NCBI RefSeq assembly: GCF_900101615.1 | Contig: NZ_FMZX01000005.1 | Location: 1-64,000 of the forward strand | Length of the DNA: 64,000 nt | Direction: 5' to 3' | Origin: Belnapia rosea | GTDB lineage: Bacteria > Pseudomonadota > Alphaproteobacteria > Acetobacterales > Acetobacteraceae | Shown: positions 29,878 to 39,146 of the stretch, piece by piece | Layout of the letters: each line of letters starts with the position of its first letter | How positions within the stretch are numbered: position 1 is the first letter of the stretch | Translations under genes and position numbers: made by a program | Notes under the pieces: generated by a model | What the model was told of the DNA's origin: nothing | The model's input: only the letters and a program-made list of their open reading frames with translations | The model's database searches: none

Positions 29878-30965
29878 GCGGTGCCGCGCATGAAACCCGT
29901 CAGCGCGTCGAGCACCATGGAGCATTCCTCCGCCGTGCCGATGGTGATCCGCAAGCATTGCGGCAGGCTGTAGCTGCCCATGGCACGGACGATGAGGCCG
30001 CGCGCCTTCAGCGCCGCATCGGCCCCCTTGGCGCGCTCGGCGGTGCCGAAATCGGCGAGGATGAAGTTGCCCTCGCTCGGGTGGACGGTGATGCCCGCGG
30101 CCTGCAGGCCGTCGGAGAGCTTCGCCCGCCACTCGCTGTTATGGGCGACCGACCGCTCCACCCAGCCGTGCTCGGCGAGGGCCGCGATGCCGGCGGCCAT
30201 GGCGGGGGCGTTGACGTTGAAGGGGCCGCGGACGCGGTTCAGCACGTCGGTGATGTGCGGCGGCGCATAGGTCCAGCCGAGCCGCACGCCGCCGAGGCCG
30301 AAGACCTTGCTGAAGGTGCGCGTCATGATGGTGTTGGTGCCGGCCTCGACCAGCGCCACGCCCGGGTCGTAGTCCGGGCGGGTGACGTATTCGGCATAGG
30401 CGCTGTCGAGGACCAGCAGCACGTCCTCCCGCAGGCCGGCGCGCAGGCGCTCGATCTCGGACTGCGGCAGGATGGAGCCGGTCGGGTTGTTCGGGTTGGC
30501 GAGGAACATCAGCCGGGTGCGGGGGCCGACGGCGGCCAGCAGCGCATCGACATCGGCCGTCAGGTTGCGCTCCGGCACCTTGATGATGCGGCAGCCGGCA
30601 TAGCGGCCGGCGATGTCGTACATGACGAAGCCATGGGCGCTCATCACGAGCTCGGTGCCCTCGCCGCCATAGGCCATGATGATGTGGCCGATCAGCTCGT
30701 CGGAGCCGTTGCCGCAGACGATCCGCTCCGCATCCAGCCCGTAGCGCTGTGCGATCGCCTGGCGGAGGGCGGTGCTGCCGCCATCGGGGTAGCGGTGCAG
30801 TTCCGCCGCCAGCTTGGCATAGGCGGCCTGGGCGCCGGGCGGCACGCCGAAGGCGCCCTCGTTGGAGGAGAGCTTGATGATGCGGTTGACGCCCGGGATC
30901 TTCGACTCGCCGCCGACATAGGGCTCGATCGAGAGGATGGAGGGGCGGGGCAGCAGGGTGGGCAT
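29874..30965 (-). CDS. hisC: Histidinol-phosphate/aromatic aminotransferase
   Basis: PLP aminotransferase of 363 residues with the HisC-type opening [10 protein letters not shown], the NPNNPTGS motif and the PLP lysine K220 in [15 protein letters not shown]. Being between chorismate mutase and tyrC, it may transaminate prephenate or aromatic keto acids as well as, or instead of, histidinol-phosphate. Coupled upstream (TGATG, one-base overlap) and downstream (ATGA). Confidence 0.92.
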   Translation of the reverse strand: MPTLLPRPSILSIEPYVGGESKIPGVNRIIKLSSNEGAFGVPPGAQAAYAKLAAELHRYPDGGSTALRQAIAQRYGLDAERIVCGNGSDELIGHIIMAYGGEGTELVMSAHGFVMYDIAGRYAGCRIIKVPERNLTADVDALLAAVGPRTRLMFLANPNNPTGSILPQSEIERLRAGLREDVLLVLDSAYAEYVTRPDYDPGVALVEAGTNTIMTRTFSKVFGLGGVRLGWTYAPPHITDVLNRVRGPFNVNAPAMAAGIAALAEHGWVERSVAHNSEWRAKLSDGLQAAGITVHPSEGNFILADFGTAERAKGADAALKARGLIVRAMGSYSLPQCLRITIGTAEECSMVLDALTGFMRGTA

Positions 30966-31819
30966 CAGCCGATGACTCCTCTCTCGGGCACCGCGTAGAA
31001 ACCCAGCGGCAGGGCACGGTCGACCGGCAGGGCGGCGAGGCGGGGGTCGCCCGCCTCGAGCACGCCATCCACCTCGGCCAGGGCACGCAGCAGGCCGCCA
31101 TCGCGGCGAAGCTGCAGCAGGCGGGGGGCGAGGCCGGCGGCGGTGAGCGCGCCGGTGAGCTGGGCCCTGCTGCGCTCGCCCATCGCCTCGATCCGCAGCA
31201 GGGAGCGGTCGGCGCCGCTCGGGTCCGGCGCGCCGGGGGCGATGGCCAGGGCCTCGGGCAGGCTGTCCGGGCCAGTGGCGAGGAAGGGCAGGCGGGCGAT
31301 GACCTGCAGGCGGGGGCTGTCGAGGCTCATCCACCAGGCATCCTCGGGCGCCTCGCCCTCCTCCGGCAGGGGCAGGACGGCGACCTGCGCCTCGCCGGCG
31401 GCGACGGCCGAGAGGGCGCGCGAGGCGGTGGGCAGGCTCCGCAGTGGGGTCAGGCTGCCGAAATGCTCCCGCGCCAGCCTGTCGAGGTCGGGGCTGCGGG
31501 CATAGACGGCGACGGTGAAGCCGCCCTGCTGGGCAGAGGAGGAGGCCAGGATCTCCCGCCAGAGGCGCACCAGCGCCGTGGGCGGCAGGGGCCCCTGATG
31601 GCGGGCCAGCAGGCGGCGCAGGATCATCGCCTCGCGCCCGGGGCGGAGCGGGCTCGGGCTGCCGGCCTTGGCGCGGCTGGCGGCCAGGCGGGCAACCACC
31701 TCCGCCCGCTGCATCACGAGATCGTGCAACGCATCGTCCAGCGCATCGATCTCCGCGCGGGCGGCGGCGAGCGGGTTGGAGGGCTCGAGGGAGGTGGCCA
31801 GGTCGGTTTCGGAGGTCAT
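30965..31819 (-). CDS. Chorismate mutase with degenerate prephenate dehydratase-like C terminus
   Basis: A 284-residue protein. Residues about 15-105 form an AroQ-type chorismate mutase domain ([24 protein letters not shown] ends split by charged turns). Residues 105-284 resemble the layout of a prephenate dehydratase plus ACT region, with LPLPEEGE where VPxENS-like motifs usually stand, but I find no TRF motif and no clear ESRP. It probably makes prephenate for the adjacent tyrosine pathway, with the C-terminal part regulatory or decayed. Start ATG at 31819; the open frame upstream to 31948 lacks family match. Confidence 0.78.
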   Translation of the reverse strand: MTSETDLATSLEPSNPLAAARAEIDALDDALHDLVMQRAEVVARLAASRAKAGSPSPLRPGREAMILRRLLARHQGPLPPTALVRLWREILASSSAQQGGFTVAVYARSPDLDRLAREHFGSLTPLRSLPTASRALSAVAAGEAQVAVLPLPEEGEAPEDAWWMSLDSPRLQVIARLPFLATGPDSLPEALAIAPGAPDPSGADRSLLRIEAMGERSRAQLTGALTAAGLAPRLLQLRRDGGLLRALAEVDGVLEAGDPRLAALPVDRALPLGFYAVPERGVIG

Positions 31820-31902
31820 GGTCCGGGCGTCTTTCCCGGCAGCTTTAGACGCGACTTCACGCCCCGCCAAGGCGTTCCCCAAGCCCAACCGTTGAAGACC
31901 GG

Positions 31903-31928
31903 GACGGGCGGGCCTATTCCTGCCCGTC
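31903..31928 (+). promoter_or_regulatory. Hairpin just upstream of metX
   Basis: GACGGGC and GCCCGTC form a perfect 7-bp stem with a 12-base loop, ending 18 bases before the metX start. It would sit in the 5' UTR and could influence translation. It does not match the SAM-II riboswitch consensus expected before some alphaproteobacterial metX genes. Confidence 0.35.
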
Positions 31929-31946
31929 GAGACACAAGAAGACGCC

Positions 31947-33101
31947 ATGTCCGCACATGTTGCCCCCTTCCCCCAGGTGGACCATCAGCGCGCCCTCTTC
32001 CCCGAGGGGCTGGCGCTCGATTGCGGCATGGCGATCGCGCCGCTCGCCGTCGCCTACCGCACCTATGGCCGGCTGAACGCGGCACGGAGCAACGCCATCC
32101 TGGTCTGCCATGCGCTGACCGGCGACCAGTACCTGGCGGAGCCGCAGCCGCTGACCGGGAAGCCCGGCTGGTGGCAGACCATCGTCGGGCCGGGGCGGCC
32201 GCTGGATACGGACCGCTACTTCCTCATCTGCGCCAATGTGCTCGGCGGCTGCATGGGCTCGACCGGGCCGCGGGAGGAGATGACGGATGCCGAGGGGCGG
32301 CCCCTGGGGCGGCCCTGGGGGACGGACTTCCCCAACGTCACCATCCGCGACATGGTCCGTGCCCAGAAGAAGCTGGTGGAGGATCTCGGCATCGAACGGC
32401 TGCTGGCGGTGGTCGGCGGCTCGATGGGCGGGATGCAGGTGCTGGAATGGGCGGCGACCTTCCCCGAGGCCGTCTATGCCGCGGCGCCGATCGCGACCGC
32501 CGCCTACCACAGCGCGCAGAACATCGCCTTCCACGAGGTCGGCCGCACCTCCATCCATGCCGACCCGGACTGGCGCGGCGGCCGCTACTGGGAGGATGGC
32601 CGGGTGCCGGCCAAGGGCCTCTCCGTCGCGCGGATGGTGGCGCATATCACCTACCTTTCGGAGCAGGCGCTGACGCGGAAATTCGGCCGGAGGCTGCGGG
32701 GGGCGAGCGCGCTGACCTTCCTCGAGGACGTCTTCGAGGTGGAGAGCTACCTGCGCCACCAGGGCAGCACCTTCGTCCGGCGGTTCGACGCCAACAGCTA
32801 CCTGACCATCACCCGGGCGATGGACTATTTCGACCTCGCGGCGGAGCATGGCGGGGACCTCTCGGCCGCCTTCCGGGGCACGCGGACGCGCTTCTTCGTC
32901 GCCTCCTTCTCCTCCGACTGGCTGTTCCCGACGACGGAGAGCCGGGCCATCGTCCGGGCGCTGAACGCGGCGGCGGCGAATGTCAGCTTCGTCGAGATCG
33001 CCTCCGACAAGGGACATGACGCCTTCCTGCTGGAGGAGCCGGATTTCCACCGGGCGCTCGGCGGCTTCCTGGCGGGCTGCGCGGACCGGCTGGGAATCTA
33101 G
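31947..33101 (+). CDS. metX: Homoserine O-acetyltransferase MetX
   Basis: Alpha/beta-hydrolase-fold enzyme that acetylates (or in some lineages succinylates) homoserine for methionine synthesis. It has 384 residues. The nucleophile elbow GGSMGG is at 157-162 (S159), the acid lies in SFSSDWLFP and the histidine in [10 protein letters not shown]. metW, the usual partner just downstream, is absent here: the next gene is a convergent GMC oxidoreductase whose TAG stop shares the same CTAG. Divergent from the chorismate mutase operon. Confidence 0.95.
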   Translation: MSAHVAPFPQVDHQRALFPEGLALDCGMAIAPLAVAYRTYGRLNAARSNAILVCHALTGDQYLAEPQPLTGKPGWWQTIVGPGRPLDTDRYFLICANVLGGCMGSTGPREEMTDAEGRPLGRPWGTDFPNVTIRDMVRAQKKLVEDLGIERLLAVVGGSMGGMQVLEWAATFPEAVYAAAPIATAAYHSAQNIAFHEVGRTSIHADPDWRGGRYWEDGRVPAKGLSVARMVAHITYLSEQALTRKFGRRLRGASALTFLEDVFEVESYLRHQGSTFVRRFDANSYLTITRAMDYFDLAAEHGGDLSAAFRGTRTRFFVASFSSDWLFPTTESRAIVRALNAAAANVSFVEIASDKGHDAFLLEEPDFHRALGGFLAGCADRLGI

Positions 33102-34726
33102 GCCCGGATCAGGTCGGCCGCCTTCTCGGCGACGCTCAGCACCGTCGCGTTGATGTTGCAGACGGGGATGTCGGGGAAGACCGAGGCATCCACCACCCGC
33201 AGCCCCGCCACGCCGCGCAGCCGGAGCGCGGCGTCGAGCGGCGCCTCCGGGTCCGCGCCCATCCGCACCGTGCCGCAGGGGTGGTAGACGGTGCCGCCTG
33301 TGGCGCGGGCGAAGTCGAGCAGGTCGGCATCGCTCTCGGCCGCCGCGCCGGGGCGGGATTCAGCGGTGACGATGCCGGCGAGCGGCGGGGCGGAGAGCCA
33401 GCGCCGGGCCAGGCGCAGGCCGCGGATGACGCAGGCGCGGTCCCCCTCCGTCGCCAGGTAGCGGGGGGCGATGCGCGGGGCCATGGCCGGGTCGGGCGAG
33501 GCGAGGCTCACGCTGCCGCGGCTCTCGGGCCGGCATTGCCAAACGCCGACGGTCATGCCGGGCTCCGCCTCCGGCGTGCCGATGCGGAGGCCGGGCCAGC
33601 GCCCCTCGCCCGGTGCCTCGGCCCAGGAGAGCGGGCCGCCATTGATCTGGATGTCGGGCGCCTCCAGCCCCGGCGCGGTGCGGGCGAAGAGCGAGAACAT
33701 GCCCGGCGACCAGGTCAGCACGCCGGTGCCGTCCAGCGCCCAGCGCATCGCCTCGATCGGCAGGCGCCAGCCGGCGATGCGGCGGTTGGCCGACCAGCGA
33801 TGCGAGGCGAGGCGGTAGCTGAGGCGGATGATGTAGTGGTCCTGCAGGTTGGCGCCGATGCCGGGCATGTCGCGCAGCACGGGGATGCCGAGATCAGCCA
33901 GCGCCGCGGCGGGGCCGAGGCCGGAGAGCATCAGCAATTGCGGGGAGCCGATGGCGCCGGCCGAGAGCACCACCTCGCGCCGCGCCTCGATCACCTGCTC
34001 CACCCCGCCGCGGCGGATGGCCACCCCGGTCGCCCTTCCCTCCGTGACGACGACGCGCAGCGCCAGCGCCTCGTCGATCACCGTGAGGTTCGGCCGCCTC
34101 AGCGCCGGGTGCAGATAGGCCCGCGCCGCCGAGATGCGCCGCCGCCCCCGCCGGGTCTGCTGGAATTCGGAGAAGCCCTCGCGCACCGGGCCGTTCATGT
34201 CGGGCTGGACGGGCAGGCCGATGGCGCGGACGGCCTCGGCCAGGTGGTCGAGCAGGGGCGGGCGGTCGGCCAGCGGCTCGACGGTCTGCGGGCCGGTGGT
34301 GCCACGGCCCGCGCCGCCGCCGGCATAGGCCTCGTGGCGCTGGAAATAGGGCAGCAGGTCGTCCCAGCCCCAGCCGGTGCAGCCCTTCTGCGCCCAGAGG
34401 TCGTAGTCCGACGGATGGCCGCGCACATGGCCGAGCCCGTTGATCGAGGAGGAGCCACCCCAGACCCGGCCGCGCGGATAGTCGAGCGCGCGGGAGGCGG
34501 TGCCGGCATCCGGCTCCGTCCGGTAGCCCCAGGTGAGGCGCGGATGGCCGAGGATGCGGGCATAGCCGGCGGGGATATGGATATAGGGGTGGCGGTCCCG
34601 CCCGCCGGCCTCGATAAGCGCGACGGTCGAGCGGCCATCCTCGCTGAGCCGGGCGGCGAGGACGCAGCCGGCGCTGCCGCCGCCGACGATGACATAGTCG
34701 AAGGGCCCCTGCATCGCGGCACTCAC
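33098..34726 (-). CDS. GMC family FAD-dependent oxidoreductase (choline dehydrogenase-like)
   Basis: A 542-residue flavoprotein alcohol oxidase/dehydrogenase. The FAD-binding GGGSAG is at 15-20. GMC signatures follow ([19 protein letters not shown] and [16 protein letters not shown]). The C-terminal catalytic histidine is in [10 protein letters not shown], with an asparagine in [18 protein letters not shown]. Substrate unknown (aliphatic alcohols or choline-like). It overlaps the upstream lysR gene by ATGA, so regulator and enzyme are co-transcribed. Confidence 0.92.
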   Translation of the reverse strand: MSAAMQGPFDYVIVGGGSAGCVLAARLSEDGRSTVALIEAGGRDRHPYIHIPAGYARILGHPRLTWGYRTEPDAGTASRALDYPRGRVWGGSSSINGLGHVRGHPSDYDLWAQKGCTGWGWDDLLPYFQRHEAYAGGGAGRGTTGPQTVEPLADRPPLLDHLAEAVRAIGLPVQPDMNGPVREGFSEFQQTRRGRRRISAARAYLHPALRRPNLTVIDEALALRVVVTEGRATGVAIRRGGVEQVIEARREVVLSAGAIGSPQLLMLSGLGPAAALADLGIPVLRDMPGIGANLQDHYIIRLSYRLASHRWSANRRIAGWRLPIEAMRWALDGTGVLTWSPGMFSLFARTAPGLEAPDIQINGGPLSWAEAPGEGRWPGLRIGTPEAEPGMTVGVWQCRPESRGSVSLASPDPAMAPRIAPRYLATEGDRACVIRGLRLARRWLSAPPLAGIVTAESRPGAAAESDADLLDFARATGGTVYHPCGTVRMGADPEAPLDAALRLRGVAGLRVVDASVFPDIPVCNINATVLSVAEKAADLIRA

Positions 34727-35673
34727 TCCATCAGGTCCGGCCCGGTCCGCAGGCCACTGGGCGGGTCCACCTCCCGCGCCACGGCCAGCAGCAGGCGGCG
34801 CATCCAGGCATGGCCCGGATCGGCCTCGAAGCGGCGGTGGAACAGCAGCGAGAGGCGGGTGTGGCGTGGCGCCACGGGCGGGTCGCGGATGACCAGCCCA
34901 TGCACCTCGGCGAGGCGCACGGCGAGGCGGGAGGACAGGTTCATGATCATGTCCGTCCGCAGCAGGATCTCGGGCACGGCCGAGAGATGCGCGACCACGG
35001 CACCGAGCCGGCGGGTATGGCCGAGCTCGGCCAGCATCTCGTCGATCGCCCCGCTGCGCGAGCCGTTCGGCGAGTGCAGCAGGTGCGGCACGCTGGTGAA
35101 GCGCTCGAGGGTCAGCGCGCCCTCGGCCAGCGGGTGGCCGGGGCGCATGACGGTGCAGAACCCCTCCGGCAGCAGGCGCAGCCGCGTGTAGAGCGCGGGC
35201 GGCTCGGGCAGCACGCCGACGGCCAGCTCGGCGCCGTCGCTCTCCAGCAGGGCCTCCCAGTTGGTGCGGTCGGCATGGCGGATCGCCAGCAGGGCATGCG
35301 GCGCCTCCTGCGTCATGCGGGCCAGCAGCGGCGGGGCCAGCACCGCCTCGGCATATTCGCTGAGGGCCAGGACGAAGACGCGGGTGGTGGTCGCCGGGTC
35401 GAAGGGTGCCTGGGCGGAGATGGCGGCGGCGATTCGGTCCAGCGCCTCGGCTACCGGAGCGGCGAGGCTAAGGGCGAGCGCCGTCGGCTCCACCCCGCCG
35501 GGGCGGCGGAGGAAGAGCTCGTCGCCGAGCGCGAGGCGCAGCCGGGCGAGGGCGTTGGAGACGGCGGGCTGGGAGAGGTTCAACCGCTCCGCCGCGCGGG
35601 TGACGTGGCGCTCGCGCGCAACGGCGTCGAAGACCCGCAGCAGGTTGAGGTCGAGACCGCCTATGCCGGCCAT
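34723..35673 (-). CDS. LysR-family transcriptional regulator
   Basis: A 316-residue regulator with the winged HTH at about 9-67 (LLRVFDAVARERHVTRAAERLNLSQPAVSNALARLR) split into its two helices, and a periplasmic-binding-like effector domain after about 95. It resembles the NodD/NahR-like branch by its linker. It is coupled to the GMC gene downstream and is divergent from doxX across a 116-base region holding a candidate operator. Confidence 0.92.
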   Translation of the reverse strand: MAGIGGLDLNLLRVFDAVARERHVTRAAERLNLSQPAVSNALARLRLALGDELFLRRPGGVEPTALALSLAAPVAEALDRIAAAISAQAPFDPATTTRVFVLALSEYAEAVLAPPLLARMTQEAPHALLAIRHADRTNWEALLESDGAELAVGVLPEPPALYTRLRLLPEGFCTVMRPGHPLAEGALTLERFTSVPHLLHSPNGSRSGAIDEMLAELGHTRRLGAVVAHLSAVPEILLRTDMIMNLSSRLAVRLAEVHGLVIRDPPVAPRHTRLSLLFHRRFEADPGHAWMRRLLLAVAREVDPPSGLRTGPDLME

Positions 35674-35683
35674 GCGGCCTCCG

Positions 35684-35706
35684 CATCATTCACCCGGGTG
35701 ATGATG
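35684..35706. promoter_or_regulatory. Candidate LysR operator
   Basis: An imperfect dyad with a perfect 12-bp core TCACCCGGGTGA flanked by ATCAT and ATGAT lies just upstream of the lysR start and 84 bases before doxX. LysR proteins usually bind such dyads near their own promoters. A role is inferred from position only. Confidence 0.35.
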
Positions 35707-35789
35707 GACGTTCCGGCCCTGCGTTGGAAGCCGGGCGGGGCGGGCGGCATCTTCCGCTGCATCGAACTTCCCTGTTGCGGAGACTTCCG

Positions 35790-36221
35790 ATGCCCGAGAC
35801 CACCACCACGACCCCCTATGCCGCCGCGCTGCTGCGGATCGCTCAGGGGCTGATGTTCCTGGCGCATGGCGCCATCCTGAAGCTCGGCACCTTCGGCCTC
35901 GCGGGCACGATGGGCTTCTTCGGCAGCATCGGCTACCCGCCGGTACTGGGCGCCGTCGTCATCGCCGCCGAGATCCTGGGCGGCCTCGCCCTGATCGCCG
36001 GCTTCGCCACCCGCTGGGTGAGCCTCGCCCTGGTGCCGGTCCTGCTCGGCGCGACGCTGCAGCATGCCGGCAATGGCTGGCTGTTCAACGTCGCGGGCGG
36101 CGGCTGGGAATTCCCGGCCTTCTGGACCGTGACGCTGCTGGTGCAGGCCGGGATCGGCGCCGGCGCCTGGGCGCTGGACGGGCGGCGCGCCACGCCGAGG
36201 CCGGTGGCCGTCGCGGCCTGA
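35790..36221 (+). CDS. DoxX family membrane protein
   Basis: A 143-residue inner-membrane protein with four hydrophobic segments and the DoxX opening AALLRIAQGLMFLAHGAILKL. Other conserved parts are GFFGSIGYP and EILGGLALIAGFATR. DoxX proteins are linked to redox stress and thiol/sulfur chemistry in some bacteria. It is divergent from lysR and may be a target of it. Start ATG at 35790; the long upstream frame is non-coding. Confidence 0.88.
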   Translation: MPETTTTTPYAAALLRIAQGLMFLAHGAILKLGTFGLAGTMGFFGSIGYPPVLGAVVIAAEILGGLALIAGFATRWVSLALVPVLLGATLQHAGNGWLFNVAGGGWEFPAFWTVTLLVQAGIGAGAWALDGRRATPRPVAVAA

Positions 36222-36267
36222 GGCGTCGCCGGCCCGAGCCGGGGTTGGGCCTGGGGTTGGGGCTGGC

Positions 36268-36798
36268 CTAGTCCGGCGCGGTCGCCTGGCCCTCGCCGAG
36301 CGGCCGCGTCATCAGCACGCTGTCCACCCAGCGCCCGTGCTTCCAGCCGATGCCGGGCAGCAGCCCGGCATCGGCGAAGCCGCAGGCCCGGTGCAGGCCG
36401 ATCGAGCCGGCATTCGCCGAATCGCCGATCACCGCCACCATCAGCCGGAAGCCGAGCGCGGTGCAGCGCTCGATCAGCGCCGGCAGCAGCAGGCGGCCGA
36501 TGCCGCGCCGCCCGGCCTCCGGCGCCACATAGATCGAATCCTCGACCGTGAAGCGGTAGGCGGGGCGGGTGCGGTAGGCGCTGGCATAGGCGTAGCCCAG
36601 CACCTCGCCGTGCCGGTCGGTGGCGACGATATAGGGGTAGCCGCCATCGAGCACGGCGGCACGACGCCGGGCCATCTCCGCCCCGCCTGGCGGGTCGAGC
36701 TCGAAGCTGGCCAGGCCGTGCAGGACCCAATGGCCATAGATGCGGGCGATGGCCGGGATGTCGGCATCGGTGCTGCTGCGCAGGAAGAGGTCGGGCAT
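36268..36798 (-). CDS. GNAT N-acetyltransferase (phosphinothricin acetyltransferase-like)
   Basis: A 176-residue acetyltransferase with ADIPAIARIYGHWVLHGLASFE and the acetyl-CoA motif A, APEAGRRGIGRLLL, then WKHGRWVDSVLM typical of the Pat/MnaT group, which acetylate methionine sulfoximine and similar compounds. The ATG at 36798 is preferred to 36834. Convergent with doxX and divergent from the MFS gene. Confidence 0.88.
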   Translation of the reverse strand: MPDLFLRSSTDADIPAIARIYGHWVLHGLASFELDPPGGAEMARRRAAVLDGGYPYIVATDRHGEVLGYAYASAYRTRPAYRFTVEDSIYVAPEAGRRGIGRLLLPALIERCTALGFRLMVAVIGDSANAGSIGLHRACGFADAGLLPGIGWKHGRWVDSVLMTRPLGEGQATAPD

Positions 36799-36924
36799 GG
36801 GGGAATCCTGACTCGGCACGCGCAGGCTGTCCACTGGGTGGTCTCTTCACCCGTGGCGCGCAGGGCGCAAGTTGCGCGCGGCGCGCGCGGAGACGAGGCT
36901 GAGCCGCCGCCCGGGAGTCGCCGC

Positions 36925-38073
36925 TTGCCCCAGCCTGCCCATGCCGCCCTGCTGGTGGGCCTTGCCGTCGGCGCAGTGGGGCTGGCGACGACCATCCCCC
37001 TGCCCCTCTATGGCGAGATGGCGGCGCGCGAGGGCCATGGTGCCGGGGCGCTGGCCGCCGCCTTCGCCTGCTATGCGGCGACGGTGATCCTGACCGCGCC
37101 GCTGCTCGGCCCCCTGCCGGACCGAATCGGGCGGAAGCCCTGCGTGCTGCTGGGCATCGCGCTCGCGGCGGTCTCCAGCCTGGTGCTGAGCCTCTGGCCG
37201 AGCATCCCCGCCCTGGCGCTGGCGCGGGTGGCGCAGGGGCTCGGCATGGGCTGCGTCGCCGGGGCGGCCGCCGCCTGGGGGGCGGAGCTGGCTGGTGGCG
37301 GGGCGGAAGGCGGGCGCCGCGCGGCCGGGGTGATCGCGCTGGCGACGATCGGCAGCTTCGGCGCGGGCGGCATCCTGACCCTGGCGGCGATCCTGGCCTG
37401 GCCGGCGCAGCGGCCGCCGGCCACCTTCGCCCTGCACCTCGCTCTCTGCCTGCTGCTGCTGGTGCTGGTCGCGCGGCTGCCGGAGACGCTGGCGGCGCCG
37501 CAGCGCGGCTGGCTCCGCCTGCCCCGCTTCCCGCCCGGCACGCTCGCCACCACCTGCGCCATCCTGCCCGGCTGGGGCGTGACGGGGACGGTGCTGACGG
37601 CGGTGCAGTCGACCCTGGCGGCGGGCGGGCAGCGCCTGGCCGGGCCGGTCGCCGCCTGCGGGATGATGCTGATCGGCGTGCTGGCGCAGCGCTGGTTCCG
37701 GCAGGTGGCGCCGCAGCGGGCCGTCCGCATCGGCCTTGCCGTGCTGCTGGCCGGGGCGGGGCTCACCTTTATCGGCACGGCGGGCGGCGGGCTCTGGCCG
37801 CTGCTGCTGGGCGGGGCGGTGGTCGGGATCGGCAGCTATGGCTTCGTCTATCCCGGCGGCCTCGCCGCGGTGGCGGAGGCCGCCTCGGGCGAGGACCGGG
37901 CGCGGGCGGTCGCCGGCTATTTCGTCCTGGCCCATCTCGGCTTCGGGGCGGTGCCGCTGCTGGTCGGCCTCGCCATCGACGGCCTCGGCGCCGGGCCGGC
38001 GCTGGCGGGGAGCTGGGCGGTGCTGCTGCTGGCCAGCCTGGTCCTGTGGCGGGCTACCGCTCGCAGCGGATGA
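36925..38073 (+). CDS. MFS transporter
   Basis: Roughly 382-residue major facilitator with about twelve hydrophobic segments and the loop motif LGPLPDRIGRKP between TM2 and TM3. The start is uncertain. A TTG at 36925 has GGGAG 7 bases upstream and begins just before TM1; GTG at 36853 or 36838 would add a basic tail. The substrate is unknown. The 3' end overlaps the convergent protease gene by 20 bases. Confidence 0.82.
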   Translation: MPQPAHAALLVGLAVGAVGLATTIPLPLYGEMAAREGHGAGALAAAFACYAATVILTAPLLGPLPDRIGRKPCVLLGIALAAVSSLVLSLWPSIPALALARVAQGLGMGCVAGAAAAWGAELAGGGAEGGRRAAGVIALATIGSFGAGGILTLAAILAWPAQRPPATFALHLALCLLLLVLVARLPETLAAPQRGWLRLPRFPPGTLATTCAILPGWGVTGTVLTAVQSTLAAGGQRLAGPVAACGMMLIGVLAQRWFRQVAPQRAVRIGLAVLLAGAGLTFIGTAGGGLWPLLLGGAVVGIGSYGFVYPGGLAAVAEAASGEDRARAVAGYFVLAHLGFGAVPLLVGLAIDGLGAGPALAGSWAVLLLASLVLWRATARSG

Positions 38074-39124
38074 AGAGGGTGCTGCGGTTGGCGATCTCGC
38101 CGACATCGGCGGCGCCACGCTCCGGGCCGGTGCTCTCGGCGGTCTGCGGGTTGAGGCCGGCGCGGCGGAGGAAGACCTGCGCCGCCTCGCCCTTCACCGC
38201 GAAATTGATGTTCTGGGCGATGTCGCCGGTGGCGCGGGCGATGCGCTGGGCGTTCAGCTTCGAGACCACGATGCCGACGATGTTGCCGTGCATGTCGAGC
38301 AGCGGGCCGCCGGAATTGCCCGGCTGGACCTCGGCGCTGATCTGGTACTGGTTGCGGTTGTCGGCGAGGCCGGCGAGGCCGTTCACCTCGCCCCGCGTCA
38401 GCTTGGCATCGGAGGAGAGCAGCCCGGCCAGCGGGAAGCCGTAGGCGACGACGCCGTCGCCGCGCCGCACCGCCGGCCCGCTGCGGAAGGGCAAGGCGGG
38501 GCCGGGCAGGCCGGGGACGGCGAGCAGGGCGAGGTCGAGCTCGGCATCGACCCGCGCCGGCGGCACGGCGCCGAGCCAGCGCCCATCCGGCGTGCGCATG
38601 ACGATGCGGTCGCAGCCATTCACCACATGCTGGTTGGTCAGCACCCGGTCCCCGGCCACGAGGAAGCCCGTGCCGGTCGAGACGTTGCGCGCATTCTGGT
38701 TCGGCCGCTGCTGCGGGACGTTCGGCGCGGGCGGCACGGCGGCCGTCGCGGGCGCCGGCTTGCCGGAGGGCAGCGGGCGGGTGGCGACATCGAAGGCCAG
38801 GTCGCGGTTGGCGCAGATATCCTGGTTCTGCAGCAGCGACTCGCGGCCATCGGTCAGCACCAGGCGGAGGTCGAAGCGGCAGCCGGCGGATTCGGCCGGG
38901 TTCACCCGGAAGCCGGCGCCTGGGGCGAGCGGCCGGTCGGGAGAGAGCAGGTTGCGGCCCCAGTCGCTGCTGGCGCCGCGCGGGGTGCGGACGGCGTTCA
39001 GCTCCCGCGCCGGGGCATCGGTGCGGTTCACCACATGAAAGGGCTGGCCTTGGGCCAGCGCGGCGGCCGGGGCGAGCAGGAGGAGGAGCAGCGCGAGGCG
39101 GAACGGGTGCGGCATGAGGGGCAT
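38054..39124 (-). CDS. Secreted trypsin-like serine protease
   Basis: A 356-residue exported protein with a signal peptide (FRLALLLLLLAPAAALAQG), a beta-rich N-terminal domain (QPFHVVNRTDAPARELNAV) and a DegP-like S1C protease domain with the triad H166 (TNQHVVN), D197 (ELDLALL) and S271 (GNSGGPL). No PDZ domain follows. Start ATG at 39124 or 39115. The C terminus overlaps the convergent MFS gene. Confidence 0.88.
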   Translation of the reverse strand: MPLMPHPFRLALLLLLLAPAAALAQGQPFHVVNRTDAPARELNAVRTPRGASSDWGRNLLSPDRPLAPGAGFRVNPAESAGCRFDLRLVLTDGRESLLQNQDICANRDLAFDVATRPLPSGKPAPATAAVPPAPNVPQQRPNQNARNVSTGTGFLVAGDRVLTNQHVVNGCDRIVMRTPDGRWLGAVPPARVDAELDLALLAVPGLPGPALPFRSGPAVRRGDGVVAYGFPLAGLLSSDAKLTRGEVNGLAGLADNRNQYQISAEVQPGNSGGPLLDMHGNIVGIVVSKLNAQRIARATGDIAQNINFAVKGEAAQVFLRRAGLNPQTAESTGPERGAADVGEIANRSTLFIRCER

Positions 39125-39146
39125 GTCGGCTGCGGCCGGGGTGCTG

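Noticed and set aside
31820-31946. SAM-II or similar riboswitch upstream of metX
   Set aside because: A pseudoknot-like pairing can be drawn, but the conserved GATTTGA, TTAAA and GCTAAAAG elements are missing.
36228-36242. 5-bp hairpin between doxX and GNAT genes as terminator
   Set aside because: CCGGC/GCCGG is too short to stand out in this GC content.
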